Origin: Oscillospiraceae bacterium | Lineage (GTDB): Bacteria; Bacillota; Clostridia; Oscillospirales; Oscillospiraceae | Direction: 5' to 3' | Assembly (NCBI GenBank): GCA_017619535.1 | Contig: JAFZSD010000049.1 | Coordinates: 1 to 60,939 of the forward strand | Length of the DNA: 60,939 bases | Part shown: piece by piece, positions 33,610-42,088 of the stretch | Position numbering within the stretch: position 1 is the stretch's first letter | How the letters are laid out: the number at the start of each line of letters is the position of its first letter | The notes under the pieces: generated by a model | Databases searched by the model: none | Seen by the model: the letters and a program-made list of their open reading frames with translations, nothing else | What the model was told of the DNA's origin: nothing | Program-made: the position numbers and the translations under genes

Positions 33610-34371
33610 ATGGAAAACAGAGAACCGTCGTTTCTCGATCTGCTGCTGGAAACGCACATAGGCCTTGAAAGACAGGGGCCGGGAAGTCCCGAGGCCGTCG
33701 ACAGGGCGCTGGGGTTCCTTGGACCGCTCGACCGGTTCAGGGAAACAGCCGATCTGGGATGCGGCACGGGAGGACAGACCCTTCTTCTGGCGGAACGCCT
33801 GCCGGGAAGGATAACGGGTCTGGACATGTTCCCCGCGTTCGCGGAGGAGCTCAGCAGAAAGGCCGGAGAAAGAGGACTGGGGGATAGAGTGTCTGGAATC
33901 GCCGGAGACATGGCCCGGCTTCCTTTTGAAAAGGATTCTCTCGATCTCATATGGTCGGAGGGAGCGATAGACAACATCGGATTCAGGGAGGGCCTCAGCC
34001 ACTGGCGCGGTTTTCTCAGAGAGAACGGATGTATCGCGGTCACCTGCCCGTCGTGGCTGACGGAGGAACGCCCAGAAGAAGCGGAGCGGTTCTGGACCGA
34101 CGCCGGAAGCCGTCTCGACCCGGTGGAGGACAACACCGGGATCATGCAGGAGTGCGGCTACGCGTTCATCGCGGCCTTCGCGCTGCCGGAGGAGTGCTGG
34201 ACGGACAACTACTACGCTCCGAGAGCGAAGGCGATAGAGAGCCTGCTGAAAAAGTATCCCGGGAGCGAAACGGCGAAGCAGTACGCCGAGCTCAACCGGC
34301 GCGAGGTCGATCTTTACATGAAATATAAGCAGCACTACGGGTATGTGTTCTACATAGGCAGGGCCGTATAA
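33610..34371 (+). CDS. Class I SAM-dependent methyltransferase
   Basis: 253 residues from the ATG at 33610 with GGAGG five bases upstream; earlier in-frame ATGs lie in or before the promoter. SAM-binding motif I is TADLGCGTGGQTLLLAERL (about 48-66), the acidic end of strand two is ITGLDMFP, and motif IV is DLIWSEGAIDNIGF. The C-terminal part is helical. The acceptor is unknown. First gene of a four-gene operon (hydrolase-GNAT, SDR, SGNH hydrolase). Confidence 0.88.
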   Translation: MENREPSFLDLLLETHIGLERQGPGSPEAVDRALGFLGPLDRFRETADLGCGTGGQTLLLAERLPGRITGLDMFPAFAEELSRKAGERGLGDRVSGIAGDMARLPFEKDSLDLIWSEGAIDNIGFREGLSHWRGFLRENGCIAVTCPSWLTEERPEEAERFWTDAGSRLDPVEDNTGIMQECGYAFIAAFALPEECWTDNYYAPRAKAIESLLKKYPGSETAKQYAELNRREVDLYMKYKQHYGYVFYIGRAV

Positions 34372-34394
34372 AGAAAGAGGACAGAGGAAACGCT

Positions 34395-35510
34395 ATGGAA
34401 GCGGTGTTATACGTACACGGCAGGGGCGGCTCAGCCGCGGAGGCGGAGCATTACATGCCGCTGTTTCCCGGCTGCGAAGTAATCGGACTGGACTACCGGG
34501 GCTCGAAGCCATGGACGGCCGGCCCGGAGATACTGGCGGCGGTCACGGAAGCAAAAAAAGAATACGGATGCGTCACTCTGATAGCGAACAGCATCGGCGC
34601 ATATTTCAGCCTGTGCGCCGGCATCGGCGGCATGATTCGGAAAGCGTATCTTATATCGCCAGTCACGGACATGGAAGGGATGATCCTCGGCATGATGGCC
34701 GCGGAAAACGTCTCCGAGGCGGAACTTGAGGAAAAGGGCCGCGTGCCCACCGCCTTCGGAGAGGACCTTTCATGGGAATACCTGTCCTACGTTCGGGAGC
34801 ATCCCGTCGAATGGGAGGCTCCGACCGACATCCTTTACGGGAGCCGCGATACGCTCGTGCCGTATGATTCGGTACATGAGTTCGCGGAGAAGCACGGCTG
34901 CGGTCTGACGGTCATGGAAGACGGCGAGCACTGGTTCCACACCGGGGAGCAGATGCGTTTCCTCGACGGCTGGATCACTGAGAAGCAGAAAAAGCGCAGC
35001 AGGATGCTGACCGCACCGAGGCTCGTCCTTAAAGGTCTGCGGGACGGAGACAGGGACGCTTTTCTTCACATCGTTTCAGACCCCCGTGTAAAGAAGACGT
35101 ACATGCTCCCCGATCTTCAGGGACGGGAGCAGGAGGACGCGTTCTTCGGAAGGCTGAAGGACCTGTGCGGCGACGATGAGCATTTCGTCTACGGTATATA
35201 CCTGGAAGGGAAGCCCATAGGGTTCCTCAACGACTGCGAGTCCGATGGCAAAAGCATAGAGATCGGCTACTTCATATCGCCGGAGCACTGGGGACGCGGA
35301 TACGCGACTGAAGCCCTTAAGGCGGCGGTGGAGGAACTGTTCAGGATGGGATACGAACGGGTGACCGCCGGATATTTCGAAGAGAACGAGGCGAGCCGCA
35401 GGGTCATGGAGAAGGCCGGGATGCATCCGCTGCCGGAAGAAACGGAGATAACCTACAGGGGCGCTGTCCACAGGTGCCTGTATTTCGGGATGGAGCGGGA
35501 AGAAACGTAA
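34395..35510 (+). CDS. Alpha/beta hydrolase fused to GNAT acetyltransferase
   Basis: 371 residues with two enzymes in one chain. Residues 1-198 are a compact alpha/beta hydrolase: VLYVHGRGGSAAEAE oxyanion region, nucleophile elbow LIANSIGAYFS (Ser in N-S-I-G), TDILYGSRDTLVPYDSV with the Asp, and MEDGEHWFHT with the His. Residues 205-371 are a RimJ/RimL-type GNAT: LVLKGLRDGDRDAFLHIVSD, EIGYFISPEHWGRGYATEALKA (acetyl-CoA loop) and NEASRRVMEKAGM. The fusion suggests release and acetylation of a common small substrate. The gene order is coherent with no frameshift. Confidence 0.88.
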   Translation: MEAVLYVHGRGGSAAEAEHYMPLFPGCEVIGLDYRGSKPWTAGPEILAAVTEAKKEYGCVTLIANSIGAYFSLCAGIGGMIRKAYLISPVTDMEGMILGMMAAENVSEAELEEKGRVPTAFGEDLSWEYLSYVREHPVEWEAPTDILYGSRDTLVPYDSVHEFAEKHGCGLTVMEDGEHWFHTGEQMRFLDGWITEKQKKRSRMLTAPRLVLKGLRDGDRDAFLHIVSDPRVKKTYMLPDLQGREQEDAFFGRLKDLCGDDEHFVYGIYLEGKPIGFLNDCESDGKSIEIGYFISPEHWGRGYATEALKAAVEELFRMGYERVTAGYFEENEASRRVMEKAGMHPLPEETEITYRGAVHRCLYFGMEREET

Positions 35511-35523
35511 GGGAGATGTTCTC

Positions 35524-36420
35524 ATGGGACTCTCGGAAAAGACGATCAGTTATATAAAAGAAAACTGCGGCCGTTCCCTGACGGGGATGACAGTGCTCAT
35601 AACCGGCGCGAACAGCGGGATCGGCTTCAAGACCGCCGAAACGATGGTATATATGGGCGCGGCCGTCATCATGGCGTGCAGGAACCGGGAGAAGGCGGAA
35701 AACGCCAGGGAACAGCTTCTGGCGGACTACCCCGGCGCGGATATCCGCATCATGATGCTGGATCTTGCGGATCTGGATTCCATAGACGCTTTTGCGGAAC
35801 AGATGCCGGACGTCGACGTGTTCGTCAACAACGCCGGCCTTTACCACCGCCCCGGACAGAAGACGAGGGACGGGTTCGAGATGGTGATGGGCACCAACTA
35901 TCTCGGGGTCTATTACCTCTGCGAGAAGGTGCTGCCCAAACTCAGAGAGTGCGGGCACGACGTGGTGCTCGTAAACACCATATCCGTCGTCCACAAGATA
36001 GCCAGCGTGGACCTGGACCGCTTTTATGAAGAGCGGGGGGATTACTTCCGCTCCAAGCTGTGCCTGGCCAGATACACCGAGCACCTCGTAAAACAGTGCG
36101 AAGGAACGAACGTGCATGTCTATATGAACCATCCGGGGCTCTCCGTCACGCCCATAGCCAGCCACGTGCTCGGAGGCATGTATGTCCTTGCGAAGTTCGT
36201 GCCGATCAATTCGGCTGAAAAGTCCTCTCTCTCCGTCGCGTGGCTGCTGTCGAATCCTGTCCCGGACGGGAGCGTGGTGGGCCCGAACGGGCTGCTTTGC
36301 GGATGGGGATATCCCGGTATAAACAGGAAGAGTCCGAGAGCGTCCAGGGACATAGACGAGCTGGTGAAATTCTCCAGAGCGGAGATAGAGAAGAAACATC
36401 CTTCCGGAGGTAACATATGA
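35524..36420 (+). CDS. Short-chain dehydrogenase/reductase
   Basis: 298 residues. Cofactor motif TGANSGIGFKTAE (about 28-40), an ACRNREKAENA turn suggesting NADP, DVFVNNAGLYHRP, and catalytic Tyr/Lys in DYFRSKLCLARY. MVMGTNYLGVYYL agrees with the classical/extended retinol-dehydrogenase-like group. Start behind gggagatg. Its stop overlaps the next gene's ATG. Substrate unknown; likely lipophilic alcohol or ketone. Confidence 0.9.
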   Translation: MGLSEKTISYIKENCGRSLTGMTVLITGANSGIGFKTAETMVYMGAAVIMACRNREKAENAREQLLADYPGADIRIMMLDLADLDSIDAFAEQMPDVDVFVNNAGLYHRPGQKTRDGFEMVMGTNYLGVYYLCEKVLPKLRECGHDVVLVNTISVVHKIASVDLDRFYEERGDYFRSKLCLARYTEHLVKQCEGTNVHVYMNHPGLSVTPIASHVLGGMYVLAKFVPINSAEKSSLSVAWLLSNPVPDGSVVGPNGLLCGWGYPGINRKSPRASRDIDELVKFSRAEIEKKHPSGGNI

Positions 36421-37052
36421 AACGCATACTTTGTTACGGGGACTCCAACACCTTCGGCTGCACGTCGATCTTCGCGGAGGGCGGCCCCGGAAGACTGGAC
36501 AGGGAACACAGATGGCCGTGCCTGCTGCAGAAGGAGCTGGGCGGCGGTTATGAGATCATAGAGGAAGGACTGAACGGCAGGACGACGGCCTACGACGAGC
36601 CGGGAAGGCCGGAGCGCAACGGAGCCGGATTTCTGCCCGGCTGCATCGACGCCCGTATGCCTCTCGACCTCGTAATAATCACTCTCGGCACCAACGACGC
36701 GAAGCACGGGTTCGGCCTGTCTTCCGACGATACCGCAAACGGTATCCGCAGGCTCGTCGGGATAATCCGGGAGAGGACTGCCGGCAGAGAGTCCGCCATC
36801 CTGATCGCGGCTCCGGTCCCCATGACGGAGGAAGCGCTGAAAGACCCCGTCAACACGGACATGGATTCGATCCTCAAGACCCGCGAGTTTGCCGCGAAGT
36901 TCGAAAGACTGGCGGAAGAGCTCGGCTGCGGGTTCATGGATCTGGCCGAGATCGCCTGTACGGAGCTGGTCGACGGCATACATCTGTCGGAAAGAGCTCA
37001 TGCAGCGGCGGCGAAGGCGTACGCCGCGAAGATCCGGGAGTTGGGATTCTGA
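36417..37052 (+). CDS. SGNH-hydrolase (GDSL-type esterase)
   Basis: 211 residues. Block I RILCYGDSNTFGC carries the nucleophilic Ser, block III LGTNDAKHGF the Asn, and block V DGIHLSERAH the Asp and His. This arrangement is shared by lysophospholipase/acetyl-xylan-esterase-like members. No signal peptide, so cytoplasmic. ATGA overlap with the SDR gene; last of the operon. Confidence 0.92.
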   Translation: MKRILCYGDSNTFGCTSIFAEGGPGRLDREHRWPCLLQKELGGGYEIIEEGLNGRTTAYDEPGRPERNGAGFLPGCIDARMPLDLVIITLGTNDAKHGFGLSSDDTANGIRRLVGIIRERTAGRESAILIAAPVPMTEEALKDPVNTDMDSILKTREFAAKFERLAEELGCGFMDLAEIACTELVDGIHLSERAHAAAAKAYAAKIRELGF

Positions 37053-37069
37053 ATAACGCAGAAAACAGA

Positions 37070-37103
37070 CAGGAGCCTGAGTCCACACGGACCCAGGCTC
37101 CTG
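37070..37103 (+). terminator. Terminator of the methyltransferase operon
   Basis: CAGGAGCCTG (with inner GTCC) pairs with (GGAC) CAGGCTCCTG. The tail is poor in T, so it may serve the convergent gene too. Confidence 0.7.
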
Positions 37104-37132
37104 CTTGCTGTATATGTTCCTTTAGATATATG

Positions 37133-38683
37133 TCAGATAAGCTCGAGCTGGTCTCCCGCAGCCTTGCAGAGCGGGCAGACCGCCGCCTCCGAGTCATAGA
37201 CCTCGAAAACCTGGCCGCAGACCTTGCATCTGTATCTGCGCACGGATTTTTCGGCGGCCTCCGGTTCGGGCTCGAAGGTCGGGGCGAAGCCGGCGTGAGG
37301 GATGGCGGCATATTTTGCTATGTCCCGGTTCAGCGTTACCAGATCATTGACGGAAAGTTCGTGGACGGAGGGGTGGCCCGTGATACGCGCGAAGGTCCGA
37401 AGCTCCTTTGTGGAAACGTTCAGGAAATTCGCCACTCTCTGGGCGGCGGCGTCTTCGCGGAGACGCTCCCGGAGCTCGGGCTTCTGGGTCGCGATGCCGA
37501 CGGGGCAGTCGCCGGTGCCGCATATGCGGTACTGCTGGCAGGCGGCGGCGATGAGAGCCGCGCTGGCTATCGCTATCGCATCGGCGCCCATGGCGAGAGC
37601 CTTGGCGAAGTCCGACGACACCCGCAGACCGCCGGTGATGACGAGCTCCATATCGGAACCGACGGAGTCGAGATACCTGCGGGCGCGGCGGAGAGCGAAG
37701 ATCGTAGGTACGGAGGTCGACTCGCGGAGCAGCAGGGGACTGGAGCCGGTGGCGCCGCCCCGGCCGTCGATCGTAACGAAATCCGCGCCGGCGTAGACGC
37801 AGCACGCGAGATCGCGCTCGATGCGTCCTGCGGCGATCTTTATTCCTATCGGCCGTCCGCCGGAGCGTTCGCGGAGCATGGCGACCATGGCCCGGAGATC
37901 GTCTTTTGAGTTGATCTCCCTGAAACGGCTGGGGCTCTGGATGTCCTCGCCCACGTTTTTGCCGCGGAGCGCCGCGATCTCGGGCGTGACCTTCTCGCCG
38001 GGCAGATGACCGCCCATTCCGGGTTTCGTGCCCTGGCCGATCTTGATCTCGATGGCGTCAGAGGACTGAAGGTTCTCGTCCGTAACGCTGTATTTGTTGG
38101 GTATGTACTCGAAAATGTATTTATACGATGCGGCCTTCTCTTCCGGCAGGATGCCGCCCTCGCCGCTGCACATGGCGGTCTTCGCCATGGCGCTGCCACG
38201 GGCGAGCGCCACCTTTATCTCGCGGGAGAGGGCGCCGAAGGACATGTGGGAGATATAGACGGGGGTCCCCAAGACCATCGGCTTTGCCGCGTGCTTTCCT
38301 ATGACAGTCTTCGTGTCGACGGGATCATCGTCGAGGAGCGGAGGGGGATCCAGCTGAGCGCCGAGCAGGAGGACATCGTCCCAGCCGGGCATGGGCATCA
38401 GCGTTCCCATGGCGCCGTCTATGCTCTTTCCGGATACGGCCATCTCGTGGATCTCGGCCATATAGCGGCAACTCCTGTCCAGACGCGCGTACTGAGGATC
38501 GTACGCAAGACCGCCCTGCACCGGGGCGGGCGCCGGCTCCGCCGGAGCCTCACCGTCGGAGATCTTTTCAAATTTGGAGATCGGCTGCTTGCATATGGGG
38601 CAGCAGTCCAGCTCGGAAAGCTTTTTGCCCTCTTTCTCCTCGTCGAATATCATACCGCAGATGCTGCATTTGTATACTGCCAT
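37133..38683 (-). CDS. Glutamate-synthase-like FMN protein with two rubredoxin-like modules
   Basis: 516 residues. Residues 1-35 form a rubredoxin-like module (YKCSICGMIF ... DCCPICKQ). Residues about 75-455 are the FMN/iron-sulfur barrel of glutamate synthase: IKIGQGTKPGMGGHLPGEKVT, RPIGIKIAAGRI, DGRGGATGSSPLLLRE, and the cluster region RICGTGDCPVGIATQ. The last 35 residues are a second rubredoxin-like module (YRCKVCGQVFEVYDSEAAVCPLCK). The glutaminase domain of true GltB is absent. It probably takes electrons through the terminal modules for an amination or other reduction. Ribosome site aaaggagg. Confidence 0.9.
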   Translation of the reverse strand: MAVYKCSICGMIFDEEKEGKKLSELDCCPICKQPISKFEKISDGEAPAEPAPAPVQGGLAYDPQYARLDRSCRYMAEIHEMAVSGKSIDGAMGTLMPMPGWDDVLLLGAQLDPPPLLDDDPVDTKTVIGKHAAKPMVLGTPVYISHMSFGALSREIKVALARGSAMAKTAMCSGEGGILPEEKAASYKYIFEYIPNKYSVTDENLQSSDAIEIKIGQGTKPGMGGHLPGEKVTPEIAALRGKNVGEDIQSPSRFREINSKDDLRAMVAMLRERSGGRPIGIKIAAGRIERDLACCVYAGADFVTIDGRGGATGSSPLLLRESTSVPTIFALRRARRYLDSVGSDMELVITGGLRVSSDFAKALAMGADAIAIASAALIAAACQQYRICGTGDCPVGIATQKPELRERLREDAAAQRVANFLNVSTKELRTFARITGHPSVHELSVNDLVTLNRDIAKYAAIPHAGFAPTFEPEPEAAEKSVRRYRCKVCGQVFEVYDSEAAVCPLCKAAGDQLELI

Positions 38684-38748
38684 GTTGTTCCTCCTTTGAC
38701 CGGAAACGTGTATCCTGTTATGGCTTTTCAGCCTGCCGGTCTGATTAG

Positions 38749-38777
38749 ATTCTGAAGACCGTACTGGGCTTTGTCAA
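38749..38777 (-). promoter_or_regulatory. Promoter of the glutamate-synthase-like gene
   Basis: On the minus strand TTGACA (38777-38772) and CAGAAT (38754-38749), spacer 17 nt. The first MarR-type site lies 24 bp further upstream, so the two divergent genes may share control. Confidence 0.6.
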
Positions 38778-38800
38778 GTTCTTTGTAAACAAATTATTAA

Positions 38801-38861
38801 TTCGGAACCGAACTAATTGACAACTTACGTTCTCGGGAGCATTATTTATTTCGGTACCGAA
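38801..38861 (+). promoter_or_regulatory. MarR promoter with two TTCGGnnCCGAA operators
   Basis: TTCGGAACCGAA (38801-38812) and the perfect palindrome TTCGGTACCGAA (38850-38861) flank a promoter with TTGACA at 38817-38822 and CATTAT at 38840-38845 (17-nt spacer). One site ends just before the -35 and the other begins just after the -10. This is the classic arrangement for autorepression by the MarR protein encoded next. Confidence 0.85.
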
Positions 38862-38904
38862 CAAAATGAAAACTATCGGCTCACTGAAAGGAGAGATAAC
38901 AGAT

Positions 38905-39525
38905 ATGGAAAGAACTGCTGATCAGATACTTATGGAAAAGCTCCGCCGCGCCGCGCACGTGATGCGCTGCTGCCACGGACACGGCCCCATGCCCGGACGC
39001 CCGATGGGCCCCTGTCACGGTCACGGTCCCGCCCCCTTCGGCGGACCCGGCCCTATGCCCGGACCCGGTCCCTTCCCGGGACCCGCGCCTTTCCCGGCAC
39101 CCGCTTTCGGCCCCGGACCCGGTACGTGCCGTAAGCACGAGGGACCGTTCCCTCCGCGCCCTGAGCACGGCGGAAAGCCCTGCGGACACCGCGGATTTCC
39201 CCGTGAGAGGATACTGCTGACGGTGCTCGACATGGGCGGCAGCGGTGCCCGTCAGAAGGACATCGCAGAGAAGCTCGGCATCGGCCCGTCCTCGCTCTCT
39301 GAGCAGATCGACCGCCTAGAGGCCGACCGCTATATCGAGCGCATTCCGAATCCCGACGACGGACGTTCCACGCTGATCGCCCTGACGGAAAAGGGGAGAG
39401 CACGCGCATATGAGGTCTCCGACGAGCGCAGGGAGCGCGCGGAGAGCTTCTGCGGCCGGCTCACCGACGAGGAGAAGGAGACGCTCATCGTCCTTCTCGG
39501 CAAGCTTCTCGGCGAGCAGGAATAA
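38905..39525 (+). CDS. MarR-family regulator with Pro/Gly/His/Cys-rich insert
   Basis: 206 residues from the ATG at 38905 behind aaaggag. Residues 1-22 form the first dimer helix. Residues 23-100 are a low-complexity insert of Pro, Gly, His and Cys (CCHGHGPMPGRPMG, PCHGHG, many GPGP units, TCRKHE, PCGHRG). From 101 the winged helix resumes: RILLTVLDMGGSGARQKDIAEKLGIGPSSLSEQIDRLEADRYIERIPNPDDGRSTLIALTEKGR. The insert may bind metal or sense redox state. Two palindromic sites flank its promoter. Cys/His content suggests Cu, Zn or Ni, but this is inference. Confidence 0.9.
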   Translation: MERTADQILMEKLRRAAHVMRCCHGHGPMPGRPMGPCHGHGPAPFGGPGPMPGPGPFPGPAPFPAPAFGPGPGTCRKHEGPFPPRPEHGGKPCGHRGFPRERILLTVLDMGGSGARQKDIAEKLGIGPSSLSEQIDRLEADRYIERIPNPDDGRSTLIALTEKGRARAYEVSDERRERAESFCGRLTDEEKETLIVLLGKLLGEQE

Positions 39526-39552
39526 GCTCAGACAGATCAGAAGCAAAACGCA

Positions 39553-39590
39553 AAAGCCGTCCGGCGGCCGAACAGGCGCCGGGCGGCTTT
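39553..39590 (+). terminator. Terminator of the marR gene
   Basis: AAAGCCGTCCGGCG pairs with CGCCGGGCGGCTTT (14 bp, one G-T), weak T-tail. Separates the regulator from the permease. Confidence 0.8.
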
Positions 39591-39619
39591 CCGCTGTTTC
39601 CGGACAGGACGACAAACAC

Positions 39620-39648
39620 TTGCATTTGCCGGGGCGGAACATTATAAT
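39620..39648 (+). promoter_or_regulatory. Promoter of the permease gene
   Basis: TTGCAT at 39620-39625 and TATAAT at 39643-39648, spacer 17 nt. No MarR-type site near it. Confidence 0.7.
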
Positions 39649-39701
39649 TGACGGCATCGGCCCCCATGCAGGGGGCACTTGACTGGGAAAAAGGCAGAAC
39701 G

Positions 39702-40814
39702 ATGAAACGAGTGACGTCATTCATTAAAAAGGAACCGGTGCTGACCGCGGCCTGGGTGCTCGCGGTGCTGTCCGCGTTCTGGGTAAAACCGAATATCGGA
39801 TACCTGTCGTACATCGACTGGCGCTCGCTCTGCATACTCTGGAGCCTCATGGCCATCATGCAGGGGTTCAGAGATAACGGCGTGTTCGACGTGATAGGGG
39901 AGCGCCTGCTGAAGAAGACGGACACTGTGCGGCAGCTGGCCGCGATACTCATCGCCCTCTGTTTCTTCGGTTCTATGCTGATGACGAACGACGTGGCTCT
40001 CATAGCTTTCGTGCCCTTTTCCATCGCCACTCTGCTCAGCTGCGGCAGACGCGAGGCCGTAATACCGGTCGTGGTGCTGCAGACGGTGGCGGCCAACATG
40101 GGCAGCATGCTCACGCCGATAGGCAGTCCGCAGAACCTCTATATATACGGCGCCTCCGGCTTCTCCGTGGGCGAGTTCATCATGATCATGCTCCCGTACT
40201 CCGCGGCGTCGGCGGTGCTGCTCGCCATAGGCGTTCTTGTTCTGAAGGGCGGTAAAAAACGGGCGGATCCCGCCGTGGGGCAGAGACCCCGGATTTATTC
40301 AAAGCTTGACCTCGCGCTGTATATCGCCCTTTTCTGCGCGGCGCTCCTGACGGTCGCCAGAGTTCTGCCGTACTACGTCACCGGCGCCCTGGTCCTTATC
40401 GTCGCGCTGGCGGTACAGCGGAAGTCGCTCCTCCGTGTGGACTACTCGCTGCTCTTCATATTCATCGGATTCTTCATCTTCACCGGGAACGTAGGGAACA
40501 TCCCGGAGATAAAGGAGCTCCTGACGGGAGCCGTAGCCGGCCGCGAGAAGCTGCTCGGGATACTGATGAGCCAGGTCATAAGCAACGTTCCCGCGACGCT
40601 CCTCCTCAGCGAATTCACTGACGATTACCGGAACCTGCTCATAGGCGTGGACGTCGGCGGGCTCGGCACGCTCATCGCGTCTATGGCGAGCCTGATCTCA
40701 TATAAGTACTATTCCCGCTCGCCCGGAGCGAAGAAGGGAAGATATGTTCTCGACTTCACCCTCGTGTGCATAGTCCTTCTCATCGTTCTGGTCCCTATAT
40801 CCGTACTGCTTTGA
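39702..40814 (+). CDS. SLC13/ArsB-NhaD-type ion permease
   Basis: 370 residues, about ten membrane spans. The superfamily signature is the half-helix loop NMGSMLTPIGSPQNLYIYGASGF (about 135-157) and a matching one near SQVISNVPATLLLSEF. FFGSMLMTNDVALIAFVPF is also conserved. Members carry anions (citrate, sulfate, arsenite) or exchange Na+ and H+. The next cluster concerns sulfate activation, so an anion role is possible but there is a terminator between. The start at 39702 follows aaagg. Confidence 0.85.
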   Translation: MKRVTSFIKKEPVLTAAWVLAVLSAFWVKPNIGYLSYIDWRSLCILWSLMAIMQGFRDNGVFDVIGERLLKKTDTVRQLAAILIALCFFGSMLMTNDVALIAFVPFSIATLLSCGRREAVIPVVVLQTVAANMGSMLTPIGSPQNLYIYGASGFSVGEFIMIMLPYSAASAVLLAIGVLVLKGGKKRADPAVGQRPRIYSKLDLALYIALFCAALLTVARVLPYYVTGALVLIVALAVQRKSLLRVDYSLLFIFIGFFIFTGNVGNIPEIKELLTGAVAGREKLLGILMSQVISNVPATLLLSEFTDDYRNLLIGVDVGGLGTLIASMASLISYKYYSRSPGAKKGRYVLDFTLVCIVLLIVLVPISVLL

Positions 40815-40840
40815 AAAGCGCCCTCCGGGGCGCTTTTTTG
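40814..40840 (+). terminator. Terminator of the permease gene
   Basis: AAAAGCGCCC-tcc-GGGGCGCTTTTTT, a compact strong terminator right at the stop codon. Confidence 0.92.
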
Positions 40841-40948
40841 ATGTCCCGGTTTACCGGCTGGCATTTCACACATGGTTCACATTAACGTTTTATTTTATAT
40901 TGTAACAATGCATCATTGCGGCTTTTTGCCGCAAAAGCGGTGATAGAA

Positions 40949-42085
40949 ATGAAGAAACTTATCAGCAGCGAGCACTATCTCCTGCCCGTCAGGCTGGACA
41001 ACTGGATAAGGCTGCTTTCCCAGAACGGGTTCCATATAAGGCCGGGAAGGATACCCCAGGCCCTCTGGATATCCCTGGTGTCGCTGGTGCTGAGCCCCTT
41101 CGCCCTGGCGGAGGCGCTCATATACAGAAAGCGCATCAAAGAAACGAAGATAGAAAAGGGTCCGCTTTTCGTTATCGGCCACTGGCGCTCGGGCACCACG
41201 TACCTGCAGAACGTCCTGTCCAGGGACCCGCAGTTCGGATGGTTCGATCCCGTTCATACCATCACCTTCAGCAACTGCCTTCTCCTGGGCTGGCTCGTCG
41301 GCCCTCCCCAGAAGAAGCTCCTGAAGAACGCCCGCCCGATGGACAACCTCAGATATGACCTGGACCTGCCCATGGAGGAGGTCTTCGCCCAGGCGAACAT
41401 ATCCACGAACGCCATTATCCTTATGCTCACCTTCCCCCGCGTGTACAGGAGATACTTCGAGTCCGCCTTCGTCACGACTCTGCCGGAGAAGGAGCAGCGG
41501 GACTGGCACCGCTCCTACCGCTACATCATAAAGAAGTTGACCTACGCCTGCGGCGGAAAGCCTCTGCTCCTCAAGAGCCCGGACAACACCTGCAGGGTCG
41601 GGGTCCTGCTGGACGAGTATCCGGACGCGAAGTTCATAAACATCCACCGGGATCCCTACGTCACCATAATGTCCACTATCAACATGTTCCGCATCGAGAC
41701 GGACGTGTTCTCCCTGAACGATCCTCCCGAGGGGGACTACCAGGAGATGATGGAGGACGCCATCGTCGAGATCTTCGAGAGGATGTACAGAGGGCTCTTC
41801 GCATTGGAGGAGAAGCTCCCGAAGGGCGTCATATACGATATAGCCTACGACGATTTCGTGAAGGACCCGGTGGGGAGCCTTAAGGACATCTACGGAGAGC
41901 TGGGGATAGGCGGCTTCGAAGACGCGAAGCCGCGCTTCGAGAGCTACATAGAGAGCCTCGGCCACTACAAAAAGAACCATTTCGAATTGTACGAGCGTCT
42001 CAGAAAGAAGATAAACGAAAAGCTCGGGTTCTACTTCGAGCACTACGGATATGAGATGCAGACGGAAGAGATAGAGGAGAGCTGA
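40949..42085 (+). CDS. PAPS-dependent sulfotransferase
   Basis: 378 residues from the ATG at 40949. Transfers sulfate from PAPS to an acceptor. The 5'-phosphosulfate loop is VIGHWRSGTTYLQNVL (RSGTT at 80-84) and the 3'-phosphate region is FINIHRDPYVTIMST. A hydrophobic N-terminal stretch (36-60) could attach it to the membrane. It belongs to the Sulfotransf_3-like group, whose acceptors include glycans, lipids and sterols. First gene of a four-gene run with only 3 bp to cysD, so sulfation is the probable purpose of the whole cluster. A possible promoter TTCACA-16-TATTGT lies near 40876-40903. Confidence 0.88.
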   Translation: MKKLISSEHYLLPVRLDNWIRLLSQNGFHIRPGRIPQALWISLVSLVLSPFALAEALIYRKRIKETKIEKGPLFVIGHWRSGTTYLQNVLSRDPQFGWFDPVHTITFSNCLLLGWLVGPPQKKLLKNARPMDNLRYDLDLPMEEVFAQANISTNAIILMLTFPRVYRRYFESAFVTTLPEKEQRDWHRSYRYIIKKLTYACGGKPLLLKSPDNTCRVGVLLDEYPDAKFINIHRDPYVTIMSTINMFRIETDVFSLNDPPEGDYQEMMEDAIVEIFERMYRGLFALEEKLPKGVIYDIAYDDFVKDPVGSLKDIYGELGIGGFEDAKPRFESYIESLGHYKKNHFELYERLRKKINEKLGFYFEHYGYEMQTEEIEES

Positions 42086-42088
42086 ACC

